A stretch of 64,000 bases of DNA, taken from assembly GCF_014926405.1 (NCBI RefSeq), contig NZ_JACXXJ020000005.1, positions 315,001 to 379,000 of the forward strand, read 5' to 3'. A program made the translations under genes and the position numbers. Below, piece by piece: positions 9,345-17,883 of this stretch. This DNA comes from Agrobacterium vitis. GTDB lineage: Bacteria; Pseudomonadota; Alphaproteobacteria; Rhizobiales; Rhizobiaceae. The notes under the pieces were generated by a model. That model saw only the letters and a program-made list of their open reading frames with translations. It was not told the origin of the DNA and did not search any database. Numbering within the stretch: the stretch's first letter is position 1; each line of letters opens with the position of its first letter.

Positions 9345-9856
9345 TTGTCGTCCAGATTGCTATCGTTCCACGCCAGATGGCGTGATGTTCGGGGCAGGTT
9401 TTCAATCTCGTCGGCAATGAAATAGGGTGGAATATCCAGTGCGGTCAACGCCTCTTTGGTGGCGCGTGCCCATTTGAATTCCAGCGCGTTCTTTCCATCC
9501 TGGATGCGGTGAATGATGTCCTTCTCGTGGAAGGGCAGGGTGTCTGGCAGGTGCATCAGATAATAATAGCCCAGTTCGTGCCAGTCGCGGCCTTCGTAGT
9601 GGAAGAAGTTTTCGACGCTCCACAACAGCCTGTCGATCCTGGCCTCGACTCCGAGTTCCTCGGCCATTTCCCTCTTCAATGTTTCCTGCGAGGTCTCGCC
9701 GATTTCGGCGCGTCCTCCGGGAAAGGTCCAGAATTTTTCATGCACGGCGCGATGCACCAGCACATGGCCATTGCGAAAAGCCAAGCCCGCAATGCGCATC
9801 TGGAAGATGCGGCTCTGCTGTTTGATGCGGATGCGGTTGTCCGGTTGTTTAGCCAA
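9341..9856 (-). CDS. NUDIX hydrolase (second of a tandem pair)
   Basis: 171 aa. The Nudix box reads GGRAEIGETSQETLKREMAEEL, matching the canonical GX5EX7REUXEEXGU spacing. It shares blocks with the neighbouring paralogue: VENFF near the middle, a LPFHEKDIIH block versus LPFHPYDIVH, and a C-terminal helix ending in PRTSRH. The pair is translationally coupled by ATGA overlap, and this start overlaps the metallophosphoesterase stop by 8 bp. Role probably house-cleaning of modified nucleotides; inferred only. Confidence 0.92.
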   Translation of the reverse strand: MAKQPDNRIRIKQQSRIFQMRIAGLAFRNGHVLVHRAVHEKFWTFPGGRAEIGETSQETLKREMAEELGVEARIDRLLWSVENFFHYEGRDWHELGYYYLMHLPDTLPFHEKDIIHRIQDGKNALEFKWARATKEALTALDIPPYFIADEIENLPRTSRHLAWNDSNLDDK

Positions 9857-10739
9857 GATCGATCACCAATATTTCCGGCGGTGAGCCGAACCGGATCGGT
9901 GCGACAGAACAGCCAAGCCCGCCCGAGACGATGATATTGCGGCCACTTTCCTCGCGATGGCCATAGACATAGCGTGAGCCGAAGCGCGACGGCACAACCG
10001 GCGTCCAGCCGAATAGATTGACCTGCCCACCATGGGTATGGCCCGAAAGCGTCAGCGAGACCCGATCCGGCACGGTGGGGAAAATATCCGGTTCATGGGC
10101 TAGCAGGATGACCGGGGCATTGTCGGTCACCTTGGCCAACGTGCCGGGTAGGTCGTCTAATCCCCGCATCCGGTGATTGCCGGTCAGATAGGCCCATTGG
10201 TCTTCCAGCCCGGCCACCCAGAAAGGGTGATCGTCTGACCCCAGCCGCACCGCGCTGTTCGACATCGCATTGATACCGACGCTGCGCAGCGCCCGATGGG
10301 CCATGGTTTCCGGCAGGCGTTGAAGCTGCGCCTCGCTATCCTGCCACCAATCGTGATTGCCGCAGACGGCATGCACGCCATAGGGTGCTTTCAAGACGGA
10401 CAGGGCCTTGGACCATTGCTCCGGCGGCACCACGCCTGTCACCAGTTTCATGCCGGACATGTAATCACCCAGCAGCAGGATGACATCGCCGCCCAGCGTG
10501 TTGGCATGTTCGCAAATCCGGGCGATCCGCTCGGCGGGCATCCAGGGTTCGCAGGCATGGAAATCGGCAAGCGCGACGATCCGCAGGCTTTGACCCTTCG
10601 GCCAGCCGGGCGGGGAGAGTCTGTAGCGGGTGGTTTCCAGCCGTAGCAACGGCTCCACCGCCCCAGCATAGCCGCCAAGCGACAGAATGCCGGCGGCACT
10701 GCCTGCCAGCAGCTTGAAAAACGTTCGTCTGGTTATCAA
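9849..10739 (-). CDS. Tat-exported calcineurin-like metallophosphoesterase
   Basis: 296 aa. The N-terminus has a twin-arginine signal ([15 protein letters not shown]), so the folded enzyme is probably exported. Metal-binding motifs follow in order: ALADFHA, GDYMSG, CGNHDWW, LLAHEPD and SGHTHGGQ, the two-metal calcineurin-like set as in YkuE-type phosphoesterases. Relatives act on phospholipids or UDP-diacylglucosamine, but the substrate here is not decided. It overlaps ruvB upstream by four bases and the NUDIX gene downstream, so it is cotranscribed with the ruv genes. Confidence 0.9.
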   Translation of the reverse strand: MITRRTFFKLLAGSAAGILSLGGYAGAVEPLLRLETTRYRLSPPGWPKGQSLRIVALADFHACEPWMPAERIARICEHANTLGGDVILLLGDYMSGMKLVTGVVPPEQWSKALSVLKAPYGVHAVCGNHDWWQDSEAQLQRLPETMAHRALRSVGINAMSNSAVRLGSDDHPFWVAGLEDQWAYLTGNHRMRGLDDLPGTLAKVTDNAPVILLAHEPDIFPTVPDRVSLTLSGHTHGGQVNLFGWTPVVPSRFGSRYVYGHREESGRNIIVSGGLGCSVAPIRFGSPPEILVIDLG

Positions 10740-11779
10740 TCGTCATCCTCAAGGGTCAGGCGGAACTGCGCGGCCTCCATGTCTTTCGGCGGCATCAGGC
10801 CCAGATGTTTCCAGGCAATCGCGGTCAGAACGCGGCCACGCGGCGTGCGCTGGATGAAACCCTGCTGGATCATATAGGGCTCGATAATATCCTCGATGGC
10901 GTCGCGTGGTTCGGACAGACCAGCGGCAATGGTTTCAATGCCGACTGGTCCCCCACCAAAATTGACGGCAATCATGGTCAAATAACGGGTGTCGAGCTGA
11001 TCAAGGCCCATATTGTCCACTAACAACCGCGTGAGCGCTTCATCGGCGATCTCGCGGGTGACGGCAGGGGCGCGGGCGACTTCGGCAAAATCGCGCACCC
11101 GGCGGAGCAACCGGCCTGCAATGCGCGGCGTGCCACGGGCGCGCCTTGCAATTTCGCGCGCCCCGTCATCGGTCATGCCAAGCCCCATCAGACGCGCGCC
11201 GCGCCGCACGATCAGTTCCAGCTCCTCGACCGTATAGAAGGACAGCCGCACCGGAATGCCGAACCGGTCGCGCAACGGCGTGGTCAACAGGCCAAGCCGA
11301 GTGGTGGCGGCGACCAGGGTGAATTTGGAAAGGTCGATTTTCACCGAGCGTGCCGCTGGGCCTTCGCCGATGATCAGGTCGAGCTGGAAATCCTCCATAG
11401 CCGGATAGAGAATTTCCTCCACCGCCGGGCTCAAACGATGGATTTCGTCGATAAACAGCACGTCGCGCTCTTCGAGATTGGTGAGGAGGGCGGCGAGATC
11501 ACCGGCCTTGGCGATGACGGGACCGGAGGTCGAGCGGAAATTGACACCCAGTTCCTTGGCCATGATCTGCGCCAGCGTCGTCTTGCCGAGGCCCGGCGGG
11601 CCGACGAACAGCACATGATCCAGCGCTTCGCCCCGGTTCTTGGCGGCTTCGATGAAGATCTTCAGATTGGCGCGGGCCTCCGCCTGGCCGGTAAAGTCGT
11701 CCAGCGTCTGCGGCCGCAGCGCGGAATCGACGTCTTCGCCGCGCTTTTCCGGGGTGAGGACAGGGTTTTGAGCGCTCAT
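10736..11779 (-). CDS. ruvB: Holliday junction branch-migration motor RuvB
   Basis: 347 aa from the ATG at 11779. AAA+ ATPase with Walker [10 protein letters not shown], Walker B FIDEIHRL, sensor 1 region VAATTRLG and arginine-finger block [11 protein letters not shown], followed by a winged-helix DNA-binding domain at the C-terminus ([16 protein letters not shown]). RuvB hexamers drive branch migration with RuvA. The start codon overlaps the vapC stop (ATGA), so ruvB translation is coupled to the inserted toxin gene. An upstream extension to 11845 lies inside vapC and is unlikely. Confidence 0.97.
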   Translation of the reverse strand: MSAQNPVLTPEKRGEDVDSALRPQTLDDFTGQAEARANLKIFIEAAKNRGEALDHVLFVGPPGLGKTTLAQIMAKELGVNFRSTSGPVIAKAGDLAALLTNLEERDVLFIDEIHRLSPAVEEILYPAMEDFQLDLIIGEGPAARSVKIDLSKFTLVAATTRLGLLTTPLRDRFGIPVRLSFYTVEELELIVRRGARLMGLGMTDDGAREIARRARGTPRIAGRLLRRVRDFAEVARAPAVTREIADEALTRLLVDNMGLDQLDTRYLTMIAVNFGGGPVGIETIAAGLSEPRDAIEDIIEPYMIQQGFIQRTPRGRVLTAIAWKHLGLMPPKDMEAAQFRLTLEDDD

Positions 11780-12174
11780 GCGAGGAGTTCCATATGGGGG
11801 ACGGTTCGTGCGGCTTTCCTGTCGAATGTCATGGTCGTCCGGCACCCAAACTCCCTGTTCTTGAGAGCAATGAAAATATCGGCAAATTCCTCGCTGCTGC
11901 GATCCATTTCATCCAATGTCAGTTCTATGAGATTTTCGTCTTCAAGCACAAGATTTTCAGAATCGAGAAATCCGGACAGGATGATCCTCAATTCTTCTTT
12001 TGACATCTTGACCTTTCGGCGCGCCGTCCAGATGAATTCCAGCAAAACCGCGCTATTGACGAAGCCGGGTTGGTCCTGTGTCAGGCTGTCGGCCAGCGCA
12101 AGCGCCTGTTTTGTTTGAATGTCATCGTCCTGCATGGTGAGACGCAGCAGAATATTGGTGTCGATGCCGATCAT
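11776..12174 (-). CDS. vapC: VapC-like PIN-domain toxin
   Basis: 132 aa. PIN-domain RNase: the start [17 protein letters not shown] holds the first catalytic Asp, followed by Glu in [10 protein letters not shown], and Asp residues in [16 protein letters not shown] and MTFDRKAAR. VapC toxins cleave tRNA or rRNA. It overlaps the AbrB-type antitoxin gene upstream by four bases, the usual TA coupling, and its stop overlaps the ruvB start. All four acidic positions appear intact, so the toxin is probably active. Confidence 0.9.
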   Translation of the reverse strand: MIGIDTNILLRLTMQDDDIQTKQALALADSLTQDQPGFVNSAVLLEFIWTARRKVKMSKEELRIILSGFLDSENLVLEDENLIELTLDEMDRSSEEFADIFIALKNREFGCRTTMTFDRKAARTVPHMELLA

Positions 12175-12431
12175 TCTCGGCCCATCACGTGGTCCACGAT
12201 GGCGTCGCCGATCGCCTCATCCATCTCTTCGATCGTCAGGGTGGGCATGCCGGGACGATGCAGGATACCAGCCAGATCGATCAATCGCTTGTTCTTGGCT
12301 TTCAGCGTGACTTCGCCGTTTTTCACCACGTAGCGAATCCGGTCGCCGGGCTTCAGCTTCAACAGCTCCCTGATTTCGGCTGGGACCGTGGTTTGACCTT
12401 TGGAGGTCATCGTTGCGTAGAAGACGTTCAT
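12171..12431 (-). CDS. vapB: VapB-like AbrB/SpoVT-fold antitoxin
   Basis: 86 aa. Swapped-hairpin DNA-binding domain at the N-terminus: ATMTSKGQTTVPAEIRELL then LKPGDRIRYVV. The C-terminal acidic tail (TIEEMDEAIGDAIVDHVMG) should wrap the toxin. The ATG at 12431 is preceded by GGAGGG. A 9-bp inverted repeat lies 31 bp upstream and is a good operator candidate for autoregulation by the VapBC complex. Lies between ruvA and vapC. Confidence 0.9.
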   Translation of the reverse strand: MNVFYATMTSKGQTTVPAEIRELLKLKPGDRIRYVVKNGEVTLKAKNKRLIDLAGILHRPGMPTLTIEEMDEAIGDAIVDHVMGRE

Positions 12432-12461
12432 GCGGACCCTCCTGGTCTGACCGGCTAAAAA

Positions 12462-12491
12462 ATTCCTTACTTTTCCACAATAGTAAGGAAT
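12462..12491 (-). promoter_or_regulatory. Probable VapBC operator (inverted repeat)
   Basis: ATTCCTTAC and GTAAGGAAT (12462-12470 and 12483-12491) form a perfect 9-bp inverted repeat with a 12-bp spacer between the ruvA stop and the vapB RBS. AbrB-type antitoxins bind such sites; function is inferred from position and symmetry. Confidence 0.6.
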
Positions 12492-12510
12492 ACCGCCAAA
12501 AGCAAGGAAA

Positions 12511-13128
12511 TCACCGCGATAGCTCCTTCAAGCCCAGCCGGATCAGTTTGGCGCTGTCTGCGCCTTCACCGCCATTTTTCAACGCGGCGGCGATGGCATT
12601 GGCGGCCTGATCACGGGAATAGCCGAGATTGGTCAGGGCTGACACCGCATCGGAAACCGGGGCAGAGGCAACGCCTTCGCCCAGTTCCTGCTTGAGGCCG
12701 ATGGCGCTTCCCGCATCCCCGGTGAAGGCCGGAGCCTTGTTCTTCAATTCGGTAACGAGACGCAGCGCCACTTTCGGGCCGACGCCGGGGGCTCTGGCAA
12801 TGGCGGGTTTGTCCTGGAGGGCAATGGCATTGGCCAGTTCGGAAGGGGTGAGGGTGGCCAAAATCGCCAGCGCCACCTTGGCACCGACGCCCTGCACGCT
12901 TTGCAGGAGATTGAACCATTCCCGCTCCAGCGCGCTCATGAAGCCGAACAATTTCAGCTGGTCCTCGCGCACATATGTCTCGATGAACAGCACGATGGCT
13001 TCGCCGGGTGAGCCCAGCCGCGCCAGGGTGCGTGACGAACAATGAGCGACGTAACAGACGCCGTGCACATCGACCAGCACATGGTCGTCGCCGATCTCGT
13101 CAATGGTGCCTTTGAGCTTGCCGATCAT
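12511..13128 (-). CDS. ruvA: Holliday junction recognition protein RuvA
   Basis: 205 aa from the ATG at 13128 ([18 protein letters not shown]), the standard RuvA start; an upstream extension to 13239 overlaps ruvC and is rejected. OB-fold N-terminus, two helix-hairpin-helix motifs ([16 protein letters not shown] and [17 protein letters not shown]), and a C-terminal UBA-like domain III ([17 protein letters not shown]) that contacts RuvB. Lies 25 bp after ruvC. Downstream, ruvB is separated by the vapBC insertion. Confidence 0.97.
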   Translation of the reverse strand: MIGKLKGTIDEIGDDHVLVDVHGVCYVAHCSSRTLARLGSPGEAIVLFIETYVREDQLKLFGFMSALEREWFNLLQSVQGVGAKVALAILATLTPSELANAIALQDKPAIARAPGVGPKVALRLVTELKNKAPAFTGDAGSAIGLKQELGEGVASAPVSDAVSALTNLGYSRDQAANAIAAALKNGGEGADSAKLIRLGLKELSR

Positions 13129-13153
13129 ATACCATATCCAATGAAAAGAGTGA

Positions 13154-13663
13154 TTATCCCGCCAGCGCCCGGCGCATCCGTTCACCACCGCGATTATGGG
13201 CGTGGCAGATGGCGATGGCCAAGGCATCGGCTGCATCATTGCCCTTGAATTCGGCCTTCGGCATCAGGATCTTCAGCATCATATGGATCTGCTGCTTATC
13301 GCCATGGCCAACGCCGATCACCGATTTCTTCACCGCATTCGGGGCATATTCCGCCACCGGCAATCCGGCACGGGCGGGCACCAGCATGGCGATGCCACGG
13401 GCCTGGCCAAGCTTCAGTGTCGCGACGGCATCCTTGTTGACGAAGGTCTGTTCAACCGCTGCTTCATCGGGCTGGTGGAGATGCACCACATCGGCCAGCC
13501 CATCATGCAGCTGGCACAGTCTAGAGGCCAGATCCATGTCTCCATCGGACATGACTGTACCCGATGCGACAAAGCGCAACGAATTGCCCAATGTCTCGAT
13601 AACGCCCCAGCCGGTGCGGCGCAGGCCAGGATCGATACCGATAATGCGAATCGCGCTTGTCAT
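13154..13663 (-). CDS. ruvC: Holliday junction resolvase RuvC
   Basis: 169 aa. RNase H-like resolvase: catalytic acids in [14 protein letters not shown] (Asp7-like), VEQTFVN (Glu), and the C-terminal [17 protein letters not shown] block with two Asp. It cleaves four-way junctions to finish recombinational repair. First gene of the ruvC-ruvA-vapBC-ruvB series; an AGGATT-type RBS lies ahead of the ATG at 13663. Confidence 0.97.
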   Translation of the reverse strand: MTSAIRIIGIDPGLRRTGWGVIETLGNSLRFVASGTVMSDGDMDLASRLCQLHDGLADVVHLHQPDEAAVEQTFVNKDAVATLKLGQARGIAMLVPARAGLPVAEYAPNAVKKSVIGVGHGDKQQIHMMLKILMPKAEFKGNDAADALAIAICHAHNRGGERMRRALAG

Positions 13664-13868
13664 GGAAAAATCCTAATCCTTTTCAAGCGAGATGTGCCAG
13701 CAAAAAGTGAACAAAACAAAAACATTTACTGTGGATTAGTCATTCGCTTGCGCCTGTTCCCCAAGCCTGTCGCGCAAAGATGTGATCGCGCCTTTCCGCT
13801 CTCCGCCTCTGGTATTCGCGTCAGGATTACATAAATAAAGTGATATATTCCCATCTGGAGCGCGCTTT

Positions 13869-14885
13869 ATGACATCTGGAAAAACCGTGCCGATTTCCAT
13901 TCTGGACCTGTCGCCCATCGCTGAAGGGCAGAGTGTGTCGGATGCGCTTTCGGCCTCGCGGCGCATGGCCATTGCGGCTGAAGAGCATGGTTACACGCGG
14001 TTCTGGCTGGCCGAACATCACGGCATGCCGGGCATTGCCAGCGCGGCGACCGCAATTGTCATTGCCCATGTCGGGGCGGCGACCAAGCGGATTCGCATTG
14101 GCTCCGGGGGCATCATGCTGCCCAATCATGCGCCGATGGTGATTGCTGAGCAATTCGGCACGCTCGCGGCGCTGTTTCCGGGCCGGGTCGATCTCGGTCT
14201 CGGACGGGCGCCCGGCACCGATATGCGCACAGCCCGCGCCTTGCGCCGCAATATGGAGGCGGGCGTGGATAACTTCCCCCAGGATATCCAGGAGCTGCAA
14301 TTGCTGTTGGGGCCACCGGTTGGCGATGGCAGCCTGATGGCGGTGCCGGGTGTGAATAGCGATGTAGCGGTGTGGTTGCTGGGTTCCAGCCTTTATAGCG
14401 CCCATCTGGCGGCGGCGCTGGGTCTTCCCTATGCCTTTGCATCGCATTTTGCCCCCGATCAATTGTTCGAGGCGATTTCGATCTACCGCGACCGCTTCCA
14501 GCCATCCGAGGCCCTCGATAAGCCCTATATGATCGTCGGCGTGATGGGCGCGGTCGCCGAAACGGATCAGGAGGCGCGGCGCCTGTTTACCTCCGCCCAG
14601 CAGCAATTCATCAACCTGCGGCGTAATGTGCGCAGCCAGTTTCCTCGTCCGGTCGAGACCATGGAGGGCCTGTGGAGCGAAATGGAGCGCTTTGGCGTCG
14701 AGCATACGCTGCAACATGCTGTGGTCGGCGGCCCGGCGACAGCGGCTGAAAAGCTATCTCGCTTTCTGAAAAATACCGGCGCTGATGAAGTGATCGTCTC
14801 CATGCCGATCCACGATATCGAGGCACGGTTGACATCGGTTCGGCTGTTTGCCGATCTGCAGCGTCAGGCATGCGAAGCGGCGTGA
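13869..14885 (+). CDS. LLM-class (luciferase-like) flavin-dependent oxidoreductase
   Basis: 338 aa, TIM-barrel bacterial luciferase-like fold. Family blocks: [61 protein letters not shown] (in two segments around the FMN pocket), and a C-terminal [12 protein letters not shown]. This arrangement fits the YhbW/MsnO8-like subgroup of FMN monooxygenases; the substrate is unknown. ATG at 13869 follows GGAGCGCGCTTT. It is the first plus-strand gene of the window and divergent from ruvC. Confidence 0.92.
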   Translation: MTSGKTVPISILDLSPIAEGQSVSDALSASRRMAIAAEEHGYTRFWLAEHHGMPGIASAATAIVIAHVGAATKRIRIGSGGIMLPNHAPMVIAEQFGTLAALFPGRVDLGLGRAPGTDMRTARALRRNMEAGVDNFPQDIQELQLLLGPPVGDGSLMAVPGVNSDVAVWLLGSSLYSAHLAAALGLPYAFASHFAPDQLFEAISIYRDRFQPSEALDKPYMIVGVMGAVAETDQEARRLFTSAQQQFINLRRNVRSQFPRPVETMEGLWSEMERFGVEHTLQHAVVGGPATAAEKLSRFLKNTGADEVIVSMPIHDIEARLTSVRLFADLQRQACEAA

Positions 14886-15022
14886 CGGCGTGGTAGAGGC
14901 CTAAATGCGATCGCGGCATGGTTAAGCAACAGGCTTAATGAGGTCTTAACCTTTGCCCTTCATTATCCAGGGTTGAAACCTGGGGCGTGGCCCCGTTATC
15001 CTTTGATTTTGGGGCCTTTCTC

Positions 15023-15841
15023 ATGAAAAGACATCTATTGGCATTGTTTGCCGCCGGCATTCTGGCCGGTCCGGTAAGCGCCGCCGACGTCTATCAGCCA
15101 GAACCGCCGCTGCAGGACGCTCCCGAAGTGCGGGTTGCCGATACGTCCGGCTGGTATCTGCGTGGCGATATCGGCTATTCCTTCAACCAGTTGCGCGGTG
15201 CGAAGTTCTACCAGGGCTCCAACGCCAATCAGGCCAGTTTCGACCGGCATGATCTCGATAACAGCTATACGCTGGGCGCCGGTGTCGGATACCAGATCAA
15301 CAGTCATCTGCGCACCGATGTAACCTTTGACTATCTCGGCAAGTCGGATTTCACCGGCTCGACCCGTGGGTCCTGCGGCGTGTCAAGCGCTTGTACCTCG
15401 CGTGACTTGTCCTCCTTGCAGGCCTATACGCTGATGGCCAATGCCTATGTGGATCTCGGCACCTACGCCTCGTTCACGCCCTATGTTGGCGCAGGTATCG
15501 GCGGGTCCTACGTCAAGTGGGACAAGCTGAAAAACACCTCCTGCGCCGATGACGGCAGTGGTTGCGATGGCAGCGAAGAGCATGGGGGTCGGGGTAGCTG
15601 GCGCTTTGCCTATCAGCTGATGGTTGGCACCTCCATCGATCTCACCTGCGACTGGAAAGCCGATATCGGCTACCGCTTCCGCCAGACGACGGGTGGCAGC
15701 ATGTTCGGCTACAAGGCCAATGGCGGTCCCGGCAGTGACAAGGGCTTTTACAGCCACGACCTGCATGTCGGCGCTCGCTATCAGTTTGGTGGCTGCCCGA
15801 CGCCGGTCGCCTATGAACCGCCACCTCTCGTGTATAAGTGA
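15023..15841 (+). CDS. Outer-membrane beta-barrel protein (Omp25/RopB-like family)
   Basis: 272 aa from the ATG at 15023, with a clear signal peptide (MKRHLLALFAAGILAGPVSAAD). The mature part has alternating strands with aromatic ends (GWYLRGDIGYSFNQ, YTLGAGVGYQIN, SFTPYVGAGIGGSYVKWDK) and ends in a C-terminal strand DLHVGARYQFGG followed by a short Pro-rich tail. Two Cys pairs (CGVSSAC and CADDGSGC) may form disulphides in loops. Typical rhizobial surface antigen-like porin family; precise ligand unknown. Monocistronic by spacing. Confidence 0.85.
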   Translation: MKRHLLALFAAGILAGPVSAADVYQPEPPLQDAPEVRVADTSGWYLRGDIGYSFNQLRGAKFYQGSNANQASFDRHDLDNSYTLGAGVGYQINSHLRTDVTFDYLGKSDFTGSTRGSCGVSSACTSRDLSSLQAYTLMANAYVDLGTYASFTPYVGAGIGGSYVKWDKLKNTSCADDGSGCDGSEEHGGRGSWRFAYQLMVGTSIDLTCDWKADIGYRFRQTTGGSMFGYKANGGPGSDKGFYSHDLHVGARYQFGGCPTPVAYEPPPLVYK

Positions 15842-16088
15842 TCGGGCTTACCGCCTGCGAATGCCTGCTGGTCTGGAGAGGACCGGCTCGATTTTGAAAA
15901 AGCGCCGTGCGTTCGAAAGGACGCACGGCTTTTTGTTGTTTTTCATAACTGTCTGCCCCCTTGCATTTCCAGCACTGTCCCATAAAGCTAACGGCACAGG
16001 AACGGCTGCTTGGCGAAGGATCTCGTCCGTCAATGGGCTTTTCTGCCCGGATTTACATCACCACTGTCAATCTTTTTGAACGGTCAAA

Positions 16089-17075
16089 ATGAAAATACTC
16101 GCTTCCTTCCTGGTCTGGCCGGGCGTGTTCGTGTTCGGCCTGACAGGCTCCTATTTCGCTTTTTCCAGTTCTCATCCGCTGCTTGGCTTCGTTGCCGTCT
16201 ATCTCTGTGCTTTCGGTCTTCTGGCGCTCAGCGAGCGGTTCCTGCCTTATGAGCTGACCTGGCTGGAAGGCGATGGCGAGACCGTCAACGATGTCGCCCA
16301 TACGCTGTTGACCAAGGGTCTGGTCGAGTTTCTATCGGGTCTGACGGTGATTTTCCCGATGGCCGCCGCCCGGATGTTGCAACCGCTGACGGCGCTGGAA
16401 TTTCACCTTTGGCCAACCGGCCTGCCCATGGCCTTGCAGGTGGTTCTCGGGCTGGTCGTTGCTGAATTCGGTCTTTACTGGGCACATCGTATTGCCCATG
16501 AACGGCTGTTCTTCTGGCGGTTCCATGCGCTACATCACAGCGTTGCCAGGCTCTGGGTGGTCAATACCGGGCGTTTCCATGTGATGGATTCGCTGTTTAA
16601 GGTGGCACTGAGCCAATTGCCGCTCTACCTGCTGGGCGCGCCGGTGGCCGTCTTTCTCTGGGTCGGTGCGGCCACCGCTTTCATCGGTATCCTCACTCAT
16701 TGCAATGTCGCAGTGCGCACCGGTATTCTCGACTTCGTGTTCAGCACGCCGCGCCTGCATCGCTGGCACCATTCGAAGATTTTGCGGGAAGGCAATACCA
16801 ATTACGGCGAGAACCTGGTGCTTTTCGATCAGATATTCGGGACCTATTACAATCCCGAACACGGACCCAGCACCAACATCGGCATCAGCGGCACGGTGGC
16901 CAAGGGGTTCGTTGCTCAATTGGTCCAGCCCTTCACCGTGAAGGGCCAGAGGCAAATTCTCGGGGCTCAGCCGGTCGGGGAGGGCGCGCTCGCACCCTCC
17001 GATGTCGTTGCTCAGAATTCGCGCTTGACCAGCAGCCTGTCCACCGACAGCGCTCCGCCACCGAAGGCTGCGTAA
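16089..17075 (+). CDS. Sterol desaturase/fatty acid hydroxylase-family membrane protein
   Basis: 328 aa. Several membrane helices (about 5-25, 33-50, 85-105, 120-140, 185-205) and the di-iron histidine clusters of the family: HRIAHE, HALHHS, and HRWHHSK, plus HCN in between. Such enzymes hydroxylate or desaturate lipids at the inner membrane. The C-terminal tail after about residue 270 is poorly conserved and overlaps the convergent doxX-like gene by 64 bp. Confidence 0.9.
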   Translation: MKILASFLVWPGVFVFGLTGSYFAFSSSHPLLGFVAVYLCAFGLLALSERFLPYELTWLEGDGETVNDVAHTLLTKGLVEFLSGLTVIFPMAAARMLQPLTALEFHLWPTGLPMALQVVLGLVVAEFGLYWAHRIAHERLFFWRFHALHHSVARLWVVNTGRFHVMDSLFKVALSQLPLYLLGAPVAVFLWVGAATAFIGILTHCNVAVRTGILDFVFSTPRLHRWHHSKILREGNTNYGENLVLFDQIFGTYYNPEHGPSTNIGISGTVAKGFVAQLVQPFTVKGQRQILGAQPVGEGALAPSDVVAQNSRLTSSLSTDSAPPPKAA

Positions 17076-17602
17076 AACAGCGCACCGCCGGTCCAGAACA
17101 GCGAAGCAAGTTCGGCTTTGGTCTGCACCTGTTCCAGGAAGGTGGTGCCGCCATCGGCAAGCCGCTTGACGGCTTCAGGGGTGAACAACGTGGCGCCGCT
17201 TTTAAGGGCGTCAATACCTTCTTGCGTTAGGAATGCATGCCCGTAGGGGAACTTAACGTGAAACCACAGGGTGATGGCCAGCATGATGCCATTGGCGAGC
17301 GCGACTGGCCGCGTAAAAAGCCCGATTACAATCAGGAAACCGCCGAAAAACTGCATGGCAGCCAGCATGGGCGACCAGAGCCAGCCGGGATAGAATCCGA
17401 GATTCTGCACGAAACCAATCTGGGCCATGGGCGCCATGATTTTCGGATAGCCCTCAATGACAAGCATGGCGCCGATGGCCACCCGGAAAGCGGTGAAGGC
17501 CAGGGGCTCGGCAAATCCCTGATAGAATTTTTCCATGATCGGAAGGAACAGCCGGGTTTTGGCCGACTTGCTGGGTGCGGAATACAGTGTTTCCATTGTC
17601 AT
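17012..17602 (-). CDS. DoxX-family membrane protein
   Basis: 196 aa from the ATG at 17602; internal ATG at 17596 is an alternative. DoxX features: AFRVAIGAMLVIEGYPKI, FGGFLIVIGLFTRPVALANGIML and a last helix LFWTGGALFYAAFGGGALSVDRLL, giving about four membrane helices. DoxX proteins are small quinone/thiol-redox related membrane proteins; role uncertain. It overlaps the preceding gene tail-to-tail. Its 5' end faces the old serC promoter, and it is the last core gene before the island. Confidence 0.88.
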   Translation of the reverse strand: MTMETLYSAPSKSAKTRLFLPIMEKFYQGFAEPLAFTAFRVAIGAMLVIEGYPKIMAPMAQIGFVQNLGFYPGWLWSPMLAAMQFFGGFLIVIGLFTRPVALANGIMLAITLWFHVKFPYGHAFLTQEGIDALKSGATLFTPEAVKRLADGGTTFLEQVQTKAELASLFWTGGALFYAAFGGGALSVDRLLVKREF

Positions 17603-17785
17603 AGCCAACCTCAATAGGGTTTGTTTTGCGTGTAGGCTGATGTTGCATGGGTCTGGCTGGCGGCTATTGATCTCGGTCAATAAAGTTGCGGAGATGCAAC
17701 TTGGCGCACGTTTTTCGCGTAGACGTCCCGCTTTGTGGAGGATTTGGCGGCGGCGGATTGTCGCTGTTTAGCCCATAAAAGTCGC

Positions 17786-17814
17786 TTGACGAAAATCGTG
17801 AACTCGATTAGCAA
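17786..17814 (+). promoter_or_regulatory. Orphaned original serC promoter (left of attL)
   Basis: TTGACG (17786-17791), a 17-bp spacer and TAGCAA (17809-17814) end exactly where the 30-bp att repeat starts, the same geometry as the promoter-like boxes before attR. Before integration this would have driven serC. Now it points into the 3' end of the integrase gene. The -10 box is poor, so the call is tentative. Confidence 0.45.
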
Positions 17815-17880
17815 CGACGGCGGGACACCTCTCCCCAACGAGAGACGTTTTACCCCGCAATCCCTTGCATGATTGATATT
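17815..17880 (+). repeat. attL: left attachment repeat including a serC-start relic
   Basis: The first 30 bases (17815-17844) equal 56966-56995 exactly and include CGGGACACCTCTCCCC. After 24 divergent bases, ATGATTGATATT (17869-17880) equals the first four codons of serC at 57023-57034. No RBS precedes this copy and the reading frame lies antisense to the integrase, so it is a relic rather than a gene. Confidence 0.85.
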
Positions 17881-17883
17881 GAT

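Noticed and set aside
13827..14717. 296-codon minus-strand frame under the LLM oxidoreductase
   Set aside because: Shadow of a clear flavin enzyme; composition not protein-like.
17815..17844. tRNA-gene integration site
   Set aside because: The repeat does not fold as a tRNA 3' end; it matches the serC leader.
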